Assembly (NCBI GenBank): GCA_001804865.1
Contig: MHBK01000043.1
Coordinates: forward strand, 23,669 to 87,668
Direction: 5' to 3'
Source of the DNA: Lentisphaerae bacterium GWF2_57_35
GTDB taxonomy: Bacteria; Verrucomicrobiota; Kiritimatiellia; CAIQIC01; GWF2-57-35
DNA length: 64,000 nucleotides
Positions 1-8,752 of this stretch are shown here, piece after piece. The translations under genes and the position numbers were made by a program. The notes under the pieces are model-generated. The model did not search any database, was not told the DNA's origin, and saw only the letters and a program-made list of their open reading frames with translations. The first letter of the stretch is position 1. The number at the start of each line of letters is the position of its first letter.

Positions 1-57
1 CCGTTTTACCCACAGCCGTTGCATTTCGCGAGCCGAACGATGGGTTTGAATAAAAGG

Positions 58-87
58 CTGGAGCCGGGTCAATTGACCCGGCTCCAG
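58..87 (-). terminator. Rho-independent terminator after the NmrA-like gene
   Basis: A perfect 30-base palindrome (15-base arms, starting CTGGAGCCGGGTC) lies 46 bases past the stop of the minus-strand gene ending at 133. Reading on the minus strand it is followed by CC and then TTTTATTC, as expected of an intrinsic terminator. It could also serve a gene entering from the left on the other strand, but the T-run fits the minus direction. Confidence 0.7.
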
Positions 88-132
88 ATGAATGAAAGTC
101 CTTCTTATGACTTCGCCGTTCGCCGCTTATTG

Positions 133-1053
133 TTAGGCCACTTTTCGTCGCCAGCTCTCATGGTATGCGGCGGCGAATTCCTGGGCGAATTCCTCCAACG
201 AGGTTGGCGTTGTGTTTTCAGCAGATCGTATCTCAAGTGGACGAATCCTTCCTTCATTTAAACTCCTTTCCATTTCCACCATCAGCCGAGCTGAATCATG
301 ACTCATTCCGGCCAAAACCATTTCCTTCTCGGCCTCTTCATAACTAACTTGGCGATATTGTATTTCCGGTCGCGCTATCGCATGGCCAAGAATTTTAACC
401 ACGTCCGGCATGGCCAGATCGCGCTGTCCTTGCAATTCCTTGACGACTTTCCCGGTAAACGACCGTTCAATCATGTAGTGGGCCGCACGGTCGCCGATGT
501 CGCGGGTTGCGATCAGCGGCAGTCTCAAATCCGCCCTGAGCGGAGACGGGACAATGCCTTTCGCTCGAATGGCCGGCAGGCTCATCAGTAGGTTTTCCAT
601 GAAGAAGCCTGCTCTCAAATGAAGGACATGAACATCCTCCAAGTCGTTCAGGGCTTGTTCCATGTAATGAAGCCCCACAATGGGCCCCGTTCCTTCCATT
701 AATTCCGCGCCCATGCTGCTTAGATTCACCACATATTTCACTCCGGCCTCTTTGATGGCCCATGTCATGGCATTGGCCATCCGCTTTTGGTGTTCGCGTA
801 CGTTTTCAGAGGACTGCTCGGGTGGAATCATGGTGAAGAGAACTTCTCCGCGGAAGGCCTCGCTCATCGCTTTTGAATCGGCCAGGGAACCCGTGAACAT
901 TTCGGCTCCCTGGTCGACATAGGCGCGAAGGCCTTCAACGTGTCGTCCGATTACACGGACTTTCTTGCCGGCCTCCAGCAGGCGCTTGGCAACTTGACTT
1001 CCCACATGTCCTCGCGCCCCGGTAACCACATAGCTTGCGTTTTCAGTTGTCAT
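133..1053 (-). CDS. NmrA-like NAD(P)-binding oxidoreductase (atypical SDR)
   Basis: This 306-residue protein starts with a Rossmann nucleotide-binding motif, TGARGHVGSQVAKRLL (residues 11-26), typical of atypical short-chain dehydrogenases of the NmrA / quinone oxidoreductase 2 type. Known members either reduce quinones or other small substrates with NADPH, or act as redox sensors without catalysis, so the substrate cannot be read from sequence. The classical YxxxK pair is not evident, which is usual for NmrA-like proteins. There is no signal peptide, so it should be cytoplasmic. The start is well supported by AGGAGG about 9 bases upstream. It looks like a single-gene unit with its own terminator; the next gene upstream on this strand ends at 1197. 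Confidence 0.8.
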   Translation of the reverse strand: MTTENASYVVTGARGHVGSQVAKRLLEAGKKVRVIGRHVEGLRAYVDQGAEMFTGSLADSKAMSEAFRGEVLFTMIPPEQSSENVREHQKRMANAMTWAIKEAGVKYVVNLSSMGAELMEGTGPIVGLHYMEQALNDLEDVHVLHLRAGFFMENLLMSLPAIRAKGIVPSPLRADLRLPLIATRDIGDRAAHYMIERSFTGKVVKELQGQRDLAMPDVVKILGHAIARPEIQYRQVSYEEAEKEMVLAGMSHDSARLMVEMERSLNEGRIRPLEIRSAENTTPTSLEEFAQEFAAAYHESWRRKVA

Positions 1054-1163
1054 ACAATCTCCCTCCTGAAAACGAATCTGTCTTCACCAGCAACATACGC
1101 GCTCTGATTGATTGCGCAAGGGAAGAAAACCAGGGAAAATATGGGAACATCCAACAACAAACT

Positions 1164-1191
1164 TTGGACCTTGGACTCTTGGACTTTGGAC
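1164..1191. repeat. Short direct repeats of TTGGAC
   Basis: TTGGAC occurs four times (1164, 1171, 1179, 1186) with a 7-8 base period, immediately 3' of the pullulanase stop codon. It has no fold resembling a terminator. It may be one copy of a dispersed low-complexity repeat. Confidence 0.55.
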
Positions 1192-1196
1192 TCTTT

Positions 1197-4043
1197 CTAT
1201 TCGAACCCATCCATGAAGATCAGCGCCCGGATGCCTGGAAGCTGAATGGCTTGCATGCAAGGGCCTTGGATGGTTTTGGACTCGGGGAGTCCTTGGGGAT
1301 TGAGCTGCACTCCGTCGCCGATTTGTCGCCATTGGCCTGGCGGGAAGGAGACGTTTAAGGAGGTTGGATCGGCTCCGGCATTTAGCAGGACGATGAAACC
1401 GTTGCCGGTGTGGATGCGGGGCGCGTTGACGACGTAGCCCAGAACTTGGTCGTTGGGCGGCGCGATCCAGCGATAGTAATGAGCTGGCGGCTTTTGCGCG
1501 ACGCGGAAGGCCGCGCCTTCGGGGCTTTGACGCAGGCGGATCAGGGCCTTGTAATAGGCGAGCGCCTCGTTGGCCAGGGGTCGTTCGCGATCGGTCCAGC
1601 GGATGGCGTTCACGTCGTCGCCGCGGTCGTAGCTGTTGTGCACGCCCCATTTGCTGCGAAGGAATTCCTGGCCTTCGGAGATCATGGGTATGCCGAGCGA
1701 GGTGAAGAGAATGGCGGCGGCGAGCCGGTTGGCCGAGACATCCAAATCCGTCAAGTTGCGGCCATCGCGATCCGGGCGCGTGCAGAATTCGTCGGCAAGG
1801 GCCATGTCGTCGTGGCTTTCGAGGTAATTAACGGCCTGCAAGGGAGAGGCGGTCCAGTTTTCGACGGAACCAAAAATGGTTTTCTTGAGCCCGTCGCGAT
1901 TGCGGCGGCCCATGGCAAAGTCCTTGGCGGAGTAGCGGAAGTCGTTGTTCCAAGCCGACCAGCCGGTGCCCTTGAGCTGGTGCTTGTTTTCGCCGCGGAA
2001 ACTCCAGGGCTCGGAGATCAGCAGGACGTTGGTGTTGACGGCGCGGGCGGCGTCGCGCAGGGCCATGAGGGTGTCGAGATCCACCAGTTCGGCCAGGTCG
2101 AAGCGAAAGCCGTCGATGTGGAACTCCTTCATCCAGTACAGGATGTTGTCGACGATCAGCCGCCGCATCATGGGCGCTTCGGTCCGTACGTCGTTTCCGC
2201 AGGCGCTGAAATTGCTGAACGTGAAATCCGGGTTGAGCCGGAAGAAATATTTCTTGTCGATCATGCTGAAGATATTGGGCGAGCCGACGTGATTGAAGAC
2301 CACGTCCATGATCACGCCAAAACCCTGGCGGTGCAGCTCGTTGACCAGCGCCTTGAATTCATAATACTGCGAGCCGGCCAGTGGTTTGCGGGCGTAATCG
2401 CCATCGGGAGCGAAATAGAAAACCGGCGCATAACCCCAGTTGTATTCGCCGGGGGTGTTGGAAAATTCGGCGGTAGGCAACAGTTCGATGGTGGTCACGC
2501 CCAGGTCTTTCAGGTGATCCAGGCCGGTCCCTGTCCCCAGCGAGGCGGGCAGTCCGGCATAGGTTCCCCGCAGTTCAGGGGCAACGCCAGACGACGGGTG
2601 CATGGTCAGGTCGCGGACGTGCGCTTCGTAAATGACGACATCCTGCGGCGGCGTTTGGACGTAGTCCCCATCGGTCCAGCCTTGGAACCATTCGTTGGGC
2701 CGCTCGGGATCGATGACGATGCTGTTGTTGTGCGCATGCGCCATGGCCAGCGCATAGGGATCGCCTACTTGAGCCAGGGGATTGAACGCCTCGCCGTCGC
2801 CGGAGGGGCCTTCGATGTTGAACGAATAGTATTTTCCGTCATCCAGTCCCAGCAGCGAAATCTCCCATACGCCGTCGGACGGATCTTTCCACATCAAATA
2901 GCGTTCGTCCGGTTTCAAGCGCTTGTAGACCGGCTTTTGCACGTCGTATTTGGGGCCCTTGAAAAGGCAGAGATAGACCTGGCTGGCGCGCGGGGCGAAA
3001 AGCCGATAGGTCGTGACGTTCTGCTTTTTGTCCAACGTAACGCCCATAGGCTTGTCGGATTTCAGTTTCTCCATGATGTCGCCGGGGGTGACGGCATAGT
3101 AGACGGTCCGGTCGCGGAGCCCATCGACGGCAATTCGCAAGGGCTGGCTGAAATCGATCGGGTTCAACGTAAAGATCTTCAATTGGGTGCTTCCGGATAA
3201 CGCCGGATCGAGTTTCAGGTTCGTGTTCCCTTTGCCGTCCGAAACGGCGTTGATCGCCTGGGGAGGCGGGGAAAGCCAGCGATTGCCGTCGACCACGAAT
3301 TTGAAGAGCAGCGTCTTTTCTCCGCCGGGCGGACGGAGGCCCTGGAGTTGAGTGGTCATTTCATAGAGGCCGTCGCGGTTGTCGTCGCGGAGGGTTCCGC
3401 GGCCGCCGCTGGAATCCCAGCCGTTGAAATTGCCGGCGACGGTCACTCGGGCTTCGGGAGGGAGCGACAAACCGTAGACCGCGGGATCGAACACAAAAGT
3501 GACCAAGCCGCCCGAAATGAAATATCCCTGCCGCCGGGCATCTTCCCGCGGAGAGGCGAGCGCCCACTCCCGGATCGGGACGTCCGGTTCAAGTCGTACG
3601 CTCAGCGCTTTGGAGTCCGGCAAGGGATGGCGAAGAGAAACCGTGACGAGATTCGTGTCGTCGACGGTTGCGCTGGTGATCGAGCCGGAGGGCTTTTCCA
3701 GCATTCGCTCCGTGTTGAAGTAGAGAAAGCGGTTGTCGCCCAACTCCCACTCGTCGTTTACGATGAACTTGAATTCATGTCGTCCGAAGGGCGCCGGCAC
3801 GGAGCGGGTATCCAATTCCCAGGCCGCGTCGCCCTTGACCATCGAGTATCGGCCGGTCCAGGTATCCCATGATCCGGCTACGACGACGCTTGTGGCAACG
3901 GGATTCTGATAGAGCAAGCGATCGGTGGGTTGATTGCCTGGCGTCGCCCGAAAAGTTGGCGAAAGCGTCGGTTCCTGGCTTTGACTGGCTTGTAGGGGCA
4001 GAAGGAGCATAAGCGACAGTGTCAAGCGGTTTACCTTGAGCAT
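1197..4043 (-). CDS. Exported type I pullulanase / alpha-glucan debranching enzyme (GH13)
   Basis: A 948-residue secreted enzyme expected to hydrolyse alpha-1,6 branches of pullulan, starch or glycogen. It begins with a Sec-type signal peptide (MLKVNRLTLSLMLLLPLQAS), then two N-terminal carbohydrate-binding/E-set regions (CBM48/AMPK-like, about residues 50-300), then a GH13 catalytic barrel. Visible catalytic regions are YNWGY (about 534, a pullulanase hallmark), VIMDVVFNHV (about 581), DGFRFDLAEL (about 648, nucleophile Asp), LLISEPW (about 678, acid/base Glu) and NYLESHDD (about 743). A C-terminal beta domain follows. The reading frame extends 24 codons upstream to 4115, but the ATG at 4043 is preferred because it gives a proper signal peptide and has AGGA about 8 bases upstream. 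All key residues are present. It stands alone, divergent from the permease at 4261. Confidence 0.9.
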   Translation of the reverse strand: MLKVNRLTLSLMLLLPLQASQSQEPTLSPTFRATPGNQPTDRLLYQNPVATSVVVAGSWDTWTGRYSMVKGDAAWELDTRSVPAPFGRHEFKFIVNDEWELGDNRFLYFNTERMLEKPSGSITSATVDDTNLVTVSLRHPLPDSKALSVRLEPDVPIREWALASPREDARRQGYFISGGLVTFVFDPAVYGLSLPPEARVTVAGNFNGWDSSGGRGTLRDDNRDGLYEMTTQLQGLRPPGGEKTLLFKFVVDGNRWLSPPPQAINAVSDGKGNTNLKLDPALSGSTQLKIFTLNPIDFSQPLRIAVDGLRDRTVYYAVTPGDIMEKLKSDKPMGVTLDKKQNVTTYRLFAPRASQVYLCLFKGPKYDVQKPVYKRLKPDERYLMWKDPSDGVWEISLLGLDDGKYYSFNIEGPSGDGEAFNPLAQVGDPYALAMAHAHNNSIVIDPERPNEWFQGWTDGDYVQTPPQDVVIYEAHVRDLTMHPSSGVAPELRGTYAGLPASLGTGTGLDHLKDLGVTTIELLPTAEFSNTPGEYNWGYAPVFYFAPDGDYARKPLAGSQYYEFKALVNELHRQGFGVIMDVVFNHVGSPNIFSMIDKKYFFRLNPDFTFSNFSACGNDVRTEAPMMRRLIVDNILYWMKEFHIDGFRFDLAELVDLDTLMALRDAARAVNTNVLLISEPWSFRGENKHQLKGTGWSAWNNDFRYSAKDFAMGRRNRDGLKKTIFGSVENWTASPLQAVNYLESHDDMALADEFCTRPDRDGRNLTDLDVSANRLAAAILFTSLGIPMISEGQEFLRSKWGVHNSYDRGDDVNAIRWTDRERPLANEALAYYKALIRLRQSPEGAAFRVAQKPPAHYYRWIAPPNDQVLGYVVNAPRIHTGNGFIVLLNAGADPTSLNVSFPPGQWRQIGDGVQLNPQGLPESKTIQGPCMQAIQLPGIRALIFMDGFE

Positions 4044-4260
4044 AATGAGTCCTTTTCGTATGGAGGGATACAAACACAGGCCATCCGAAAGATCAAGCCA
4101 GAGGATGTGCGGCATGGGTTATATTTTAAGCTAAACAGCAAAGACGGTCACGATAGAGCCCCTCCAGAAAACCCTTGAACGTTCAACAGATTGAACACCA
4201 AGGACGTGGGGGGTAGAATAATTGAAAGTCCATTTGAAGGCGTGACTAACAAGGAGCCGC

Positions 4261-5505
4261 ATGAAATCGACCGGTGCAGGTATTGGAATTGTAATCTCCG
4301 TCGCCTTCCTCATCACCGGCAATTTGATTGGCGCGGGCATTTTGGCGCTGCCGGTGAATACCGGGTTGTCGGGATTCGTTCCTTCCATGATTGGCTTGTT
4401 GGTCATGTGCGGGATGATGTTTTTCTCGGCAGTGGTGCTCGCGCGGGAGGCGACGGAAACTCGCGCTGCCACCTTTAATTATCCGAGCCTGTATCATCGT
4501 TATCTGGGGGGAGCTGGAAAGTGGATTGCCGTGCTGGCCAACCTGTTGATCTTGTATGGCCTGCTGACCGCTTATTTGACGGGCGGAACGACGGTGATTG
4601 TCCAGCTTTTCGGTATTCCGGCCGGTCCGGGCGTCTGGGCAGTGACCTTGGGGCTGTTCGTGGCGATGACCGGCGTCACGGTGATGGGCGAGGCGCTGAT
4701 TCGCAAGTGCAATGCCGTGCTGATGATCCTGATGTGGGGCTCCTTTGCCATCATTGTGTTCATGGCGTTTCAACACATGGAAGTCAAACGCTTGGCTTTT
4801 ACCGACTGGGTTTTCCTGCCGGCGACCTTTCCGGTGATCATTACCGCCTTTCATTTTCATAACATTATCCCCTCGGTTTGCGGCAGCCTTGAATGGCGCT
4901 GGCCTCGCATCATGGGCGCCATGGTTATCGGCATGATCAGTGGATTGGTCATGAATGCCGTTTGGATTCTGGTCGGGGTGGGAGCCTTGCCCTTGAAGGG
5001 AGCGATCAGCCTGGGCGCCGCCTATGACGCCGGCGTGCCTGCCACCGTACCGTTGGCCGAGATCCTCCATTCGAGTTTCTTTACCTCGGCGGCGCTCACC
5101 TTTGCGTTGCTGGCGATCGTCACGTCCTATGTCGCCAATGGCATTGGCTTGCTGGGATTCATCCAGGATATGACCGAGAACTTCCTGAAGATAAAAAGCC
5201 GGATGTTGATCCTGGCCTTGACGTTCCTGCCGCCGCTGGTCATCGCGTTTGGATTTCCCCACATATTTCTGAACGCCATGAATCTGGTGGGCGGCATCGG
5301 CATCGTAATCCTGTTCGGCGTGCTGCCCAGCTTGATCGCGGCCAAGAAAGCCTCCAGCCGGAACGCGCGGCTCTGGGCCTGGTTGATGATGCTGGTCTTT
5401 GGCCTTTTCCTGTTGCTTGAAATCGGACAGGAAAGCGGGCTTACTAAAATCGGTCCGGGCAAGGAATACTGGCCGGACGAACATTGGGATTATCCTCAAA
5501 ATTAG
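4261..5505 (+). CDS. Aromatic amino-acid permease (HAAAP family)
   Basis: This 414-residue integral membrane protein has about 11 hydrophobic segments and the family N-terminus (residues 15-36, TGNLIGAGILALP), like the Mtr/TyrP/TnaB proton symporters for tryptophan and tyrosine. Length matches the family (about 400-415). It should sit in the inner membrane and import an aromatic amino acid; which one cannot be told. The start is supported by AAGGAG five bases before the ATG. Downstream, after 149 bases, comes an HD hydrolase and then an exported amino-acid decarboxylase-like protein, so a link between uptake and decarboxylation is possible but unproven. Confidence 0.85.
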   Translation: MKSTGAGIGIVISVAFLITGNLIGAGILALPVNTGLSGFVPSMIGLLVMCGMMFFSAVVLAREATETRAATFNYPSLYHRYLGGAGKWIAVLANLLILYGLLTAYLTGGTTVIVQLFGIPAGPGVWAVTLGLFVAMTGVTVMGEALIRKCNAVLMILMWGSFAIIVFMAFQHMEVKRLAFTDWVFLPATFPVIITAFHFHNIIPSVCGSLEWRWPRIMGAMVIGMISGLVMNAVWILVGVGALPLKGAISLGAAYDAGVPATVPLAEILHSSFFTSAALTFALLAIVTSYVANGIGLLGFIQDMTENFLKIKSRMLILALTFLPPLVIAFGFPHIFLNAMNLVGGIGIVILFGVLPSLIAAKKASSRNARLWAWLMMLVFGLFLLLEIGQESGLTKIGPGKEYWPDEHWDYPQN

Positions 5506-5654
5506 AGGCTCATAGAAGAATATAGTCCATGCCGTGCTTCCTATCATATTTGCCGATTTGGTTCAAAAGGTATGTTCGACTCGGAAGCCGGGACGGATCT
5601 TTTAAACGCCGTCTTTTTGCTCGCAAACATAAGGAAAGCGAGTAACTTCGTAAC

Positions 5655-6431
5655 ATGACATTCAATATTCCGGTCAAGCGAAACGAAAAGCTGAAGCAGC
5701 TTTTGGACTTCATTAACGCGGATCAAGAACTTCAACAACTTTGGAAATGCGCGAACATCAATGCGGTGGATCGCATCGGCATGAACGATCATGGCGATGT
5801 GCATGTACGGATCGTGGCCAATGCGGCGTTGCGGATGCTCCGGCTGCTGATGGAAAGCGGCATTAAGTCCGGCGTGGAAATCAATCACGGCCTGACCGCG
5901 CAAGACGCCGAGCTGGTGGTCGTCGCGGCCGCTTGCCTGCACGACATCGGCATCAGCGTCACCCGCGAAGACCACGAACGGTATAGCTTGATTCTGGCCT
6001 ATCCAAAGGCGCGGCAACTATTGTCGAAAATCTACGAAGAGCCTGCCCTGACCGTCATGGTCGCCGAGGTGCTGCATGCGATCATCGCGCACGATGCCGA
6101 TCAGAGCTGCCTGACCCTGGAAGCGGGCGTGCTCAAGGTGGCCGATGCCACGGACATGACCGAGGGCCGCTCCCGCATCACGTTCGAAGCGGGCATGCTG
6201 AACATTCACTCGCTGTCGGCCCAGGCGATCAAAGATGTCAAAATCGAAAAGGGCGAAGAACGTCCGTTGCGCCTGTCCATTACGCTCAATAATTCGGCCG
6301 GGGTTTTTCAATTGGACAACTTGCTGAAGCACAAACTGAAAAACTCGACGCTGGCGCCCTACGTGGAAGTCATTGCCCGCATGGACGGCGAGCAGACCGA
6401 GCAGCGTCTGTTCGAAGTATACAAAATTTAA
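5655..6431 (+). CDS. HD-domain metal-dependent phosphohydrolase
   Basis: A 258-residue cytoplasmic protein with an intact H...HD...D metal-binding set: His in the GDVHVRIV segment (about 50), HD in CLHDIGI (about 99) and Asp in KVADATDM (about 163). HD proteins hydrolyse nucleotides, cyclic nucleotides or other phosphoesters. The particular substrate is not recognisable. The last ~60 residues have a beta-rich look (RLSITLNNSAGVFQL) and may be a regulatory domain. The Shine-Dalgarno is weak. It ends 73 bases before the decarboxylase-like gene on the same strand, so the two may be cotranscribed. Confidence 0.75.
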   Translation: MTFNIPVKRNEKLKQLLDFINADQELQQLWKCANINAVDRIGMNDHGDVHVRIVANAALRMLRLLMESGIKSGVEINHGLTAQDAELVVVAAACLHDIGISVTREDHERYSLILAYPKARQLLSKIYEEPALTVMVAEVLHAIIAHDADQSCLTLEAGVLKVADATDMTEGRSRITFEAGMLNIHSLSAQAIKDVKIEKGEERPLRLSITLNNSAGVFQLDNLLKHKLKNSTLAPYVEVIARMDGEQTEQRLFEVYKI

Positions 6432-6504
6432 GCGGTGCGACGGTTTCTGGATGAACCGCTGCACGGCCAACACAAAAGTCAGCATCCCGCACAAAGGAAT
6501 AAAG

Positions 6505-7749
6505 ATGAAGAAAACCGCCATACTGATCCTGATATCGCTGGTTGTCTCTGCGTCGTTTGTTTGGGGCGGCGACGTCCCCATGGATCGGCTCAATGCCTTT
6601 TCCAAGAAAATCCTGGACCTGCGCGAACACGTGATGGGCTATCCCATCAATCAGAATGTGGATCTCAAGGAATTCTACGAATGGTATGTGCAGTCGGGGC
6701 TTCATAATACCTCGATGAACAACGTGGGCAACCCCCGCAAGTCCAGCGCGCTGCTCATGAACACGCACGAATTCGAAAACGAAGTGATCAACTTCTTCGC
6801 TCCGCTCTATGGTTTTACCCCGGAAGAAGCCTGGGGCATCGTGACGTCCAGCGGCACGGACGGCAACGATCACGGCGTTTATTTCGGCGTGAAGTACCTT
6901 CTGGCCAAGACCCAAATGCGCCCTGTGCTGTATGTCTCGGAAGATGCGCATTATTCCATCAAGAAGATCGGCGATCTGCAAAACCTGGAATTGAAGCTTA
7001 TTCCCTCGGACGTCATGGGGCACATGGACGTCGCGAAATTCGAGGCTGCGCTGGAGACGAACAAGCCGGCGCTTATTGTCATCGCCATCGGCACGACCTT
7101 CAAAGGCGCAGTGGACGATCAGAAAGGCATCGACGAGGTTTTGCAGCGCAAGCCGCCCCTGGCCGTTTACCGGCACCTGGATGGGGCCCTGTTCGGCGGT
7201 TACCTGCCGTTCAGCGAGCACAAGGAGGTCATCGACCGCAAGTTGATGCACTTCGACTCGATCGCCGTCAGCGGGCATAAATTCTTCGGCTTCGACGAGC
7301 CGTGCGGCTTTTTCATCACCACCCAGGACGTTTTGGATCGTCAGAATCCATTCCGCGTGCCCTATCTGAATGACGCCGTGCCCACCATTACCTGTTCGCG
7401 GTCGGCCCTGTCGCCTTTGAAATTCTGGTGGAAGCTCCAGCGCCACAGCATGGCCGATTTCCAGCAGCAGGCCGCCGACATCCTGGCTAATGCGACCTTT
7501 TTTAAAGCGCAATTGGATGAAGCAGGCTATCCCGCCTGGCGGAACCCGAACTCCAACACCGTGTTTTTCAAGCGGCCCAGTCAGGCCGTCATGGAGCGCT
7601 ACGATCTGGCCATGGAAGAAGATCCCCGCCTGGGCGGTTTGCTCGCCCACATGATCGTGATGCAAAACGAATCGCGCGAGGAGATCGAGGATTTGGCGGC
7701 CAGTCTGAAAGCGGACATGGCCAAGGATAAAGCGCCGGCCAAGCCCTGA
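6505..7749 (+). CDS. Exported PLP-dependent decarboxylase (histidine-decarboxylase-like, group II)
   Basis: A 414-residue fold-type I PLP enzyme of the group II decarboxylase family, closest in motif layout to bacterial histidine decarboxylases. The PLP-site residues look intact: TSSGTDGND (about 113), the stacking His in DAHYS (about 150), Asp in RHLDGALFGG (about 229) and the Schiff-base Lys in SGHKFFGF (about 258). The odd point is the N-terminus: MKKTAILILISLVVSASFVW is a clean Sec signal peptide, so the enzyme should be periplasmic or secreted, whereas most relatives are cytoplasmic. The frame is open upstream to 6373, overlapping the HD gene, but the ATG at 6505 has AAAGGAAT ahead of it and produces the signal peptide. 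The substrate amino acid is not determined. Confidence 0.82.
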   Translation: MKKTAILILISLVVSASFVWGGDVPMDRLNAFSKKILDLREHVMGYPINQNVDLKEFYEWYVQSGLHNTSMNNVGNPRKSSALLMNTHEFENEVINFFAPLYGFTPEEAWGIVTSSGTDGNDHGVYFGVKYLLAKTQMRPVLYVSEDAHYSIKKIGDLQNLELKLIPSDVMGHMDVAKFEAALETNKPALIVIAIGTTFKGAVDDQKGIDEVLQRKPPLAVYRHLDGALFGGYLPFSEHKEVIDRKLMHFDSIAVSGHKFFGFDEPCGFFITTQDVLDRQNPFRVPYLNDAVPTITCSRSALSPLKFWWKLQRHSMADFQQQAADILANATFFKAQLDEAGYPAWRNPNSNTVFFKRPSQAVMERYDLAMEEDPRLGGLLAHMIVMQNESREEIEDLAASLKADMAKDKAPAKP

Positions 7750-7771
7750 GTCGCGCGGTCTTTGGAGGAAA

Positions 7772-7794
7772 GTCCGTCTTCGGAGAAGCCGGAC
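7772..7794 (+). other. Stem-loop after the decarboxylase gene
   Basis: GTCCG and CGGAC pair, then CTTC with GAAG after one mismatch, around a GGA loop. No T-run follows on the plus strand, so it is not a convincing terminator; it may be a 3'-end stabiliser or chance. Confidence 0.3.
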
Positions 7795-7879
7795 CACCTA
7801 AATAGCAGCGGCGAGGTTTAAAGGATTTGCCGTTTACGCAGGGCTATGTCATATTGCCATTCGCTTTATCTAATTGCGT

Positions 7880-8752
7880 ATGAGCATACAACGGATTCAA
7901 CAAGTCCTGATCCTCGCCGCGCTGACCCTGGGCATAGGGGTGGCGGTTTTTCATGCGCTATCCAAACCGCCTCCTGAGCCCCGGGCCGTTGAAAACGTCA
8001 CTTCCTACATGAGGGAGTCCAAACGCTGGCAGGGCAAATATCCGCCGGACTTCAACCTGCCGCTCCGTGGAGGGGAAAACTTCCGTCTGGCCGAACACAT
8101 TGGGAAGAAGGTCGTCATTCTGAACTTCTTTGCGACGTGGTGCGGTCCCTGCAAGGAGGAGATGCCCGAATTGCAGGCTTACCAGCTTAAACATCGCGAG
8201 GACCCCTTGTTGATGCTGGGGATTAATGTGGATGAGAAACCCGAATTGGTCGATGCGTTTTGGAATGAATGGAAGCTCACGTTTTCCGTGGGCATCGATA
8301 CCAACAGCCTCATTGCCGCGCAATATGGAGTCCAGAGCTATCCCACGACGGTGCTTATCGGCATGGATGGCCGGATCAGCTTGTTTCAAATAGGCGGTAT
8401 TGCCAATGCCGATGTGGTCTTTGACCCGCTGACCCAGGTTGACTTCGATTTGCTCAAGCAAGGTCTGGGCATCAGCCGGGTCGATTACGAAAAAGGGCTC
8501 AAGGAGCAAGTGTCGCCGGTCCAAGAAAAGAAGACCCACTCCAAAAAGAAAGCCGAGTCGGAGGTGAAGTTGGAAGGTCCGGCTCTTGCTTTTGCCGAAC
8601 GGATGAAATGTCCGTCGTGCGGGAATAGTTTGTATACGTGCAATTGCGGTTTGTGCAACAGCGTCAAAGAGCGTTTGGACAAGTTAAGCATCACCAACAA
8701 GACCGACGAGCAAGTGCTGCACGAATTATTCATGGAGGCGCCTCCGCCATGA
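7880..8752 (+). CDS. Membrane-anchored TlpA-like thioredoxin with CcmH-like Cys-rich tail
   Basis: A 290-residue protein with an uncleaved N-terminal membrane anchor (residues 8-27), a TlpA/ResA-type thioredoxin domain (about 45-200) with active-site WCGPC at about 91 and a cis-Pro loop (SYPTT, about 155), a charged Lys-rich linker, and a C-terminal segment (about 235-283) MKCPSCGNSLYTCNCGLCNS followed by TDEQVLHELF. That tail resembles the CcmH/NrfF domain of cytochrome c maturation (a CxxC, then a helix ending in a SDEEI-like motif) with extra CxC and CxxC cysteines. It should face the periplasm and reduce disulfides or hand over a metal/thiol. A TTG two codons upstream (7874) is an alternative start. 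Its stop overlaps the start of the ABC ATPase (ATGA), so the three genes are probably one operon. Confidence 0.8.
   Translation: MSIQRIQQVLILAALTLGIGVAVFHALSKPPPEPRAVENVTSYMRESKRWQGKYPPDFNLPLRGGENFRLAEHIGKKVVILNFFATWCGPCKEEMPELQAYQLKHREDPLLMLGINVDEKPELVDAFWNEWKLTFSVGIDTNSLIAAQYGVQSYPTTVLIGMDGRISLFQIGGIANADVVFDPLTQVDFDLLKQGLGISRVDYEKGLKEQVSPVQEKKTHSKKKAESEVKLEGPALAFAERMKCPSCGNSLYTCNCGLCNSVKERLDKLSITNKTDEQVLHELFMEAPPP

Noticed and set aside
1410..3200. 596-codon open frame on the plus strand
   Set aside because: It lies wholly antisense to the pullulanase gene, whose motifs are in order; its translation has no fold-like pattern.
4246..5547. 433-codon open frame on the minus strand
   Set aside because: Antisense to the amino-acid permease; composition (His, Gln and Arg-rich) is typical of a shadow frame.
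7772..7794. Terminator for the decarboxylase gene
   Set aside because: The stem has a mismatch and there is no T-run after it.
6370..7797. 475-codon open frame on the minus strand
   Set aside because: Antisense to the decarboxylase gene, which has intact PLP motifs.
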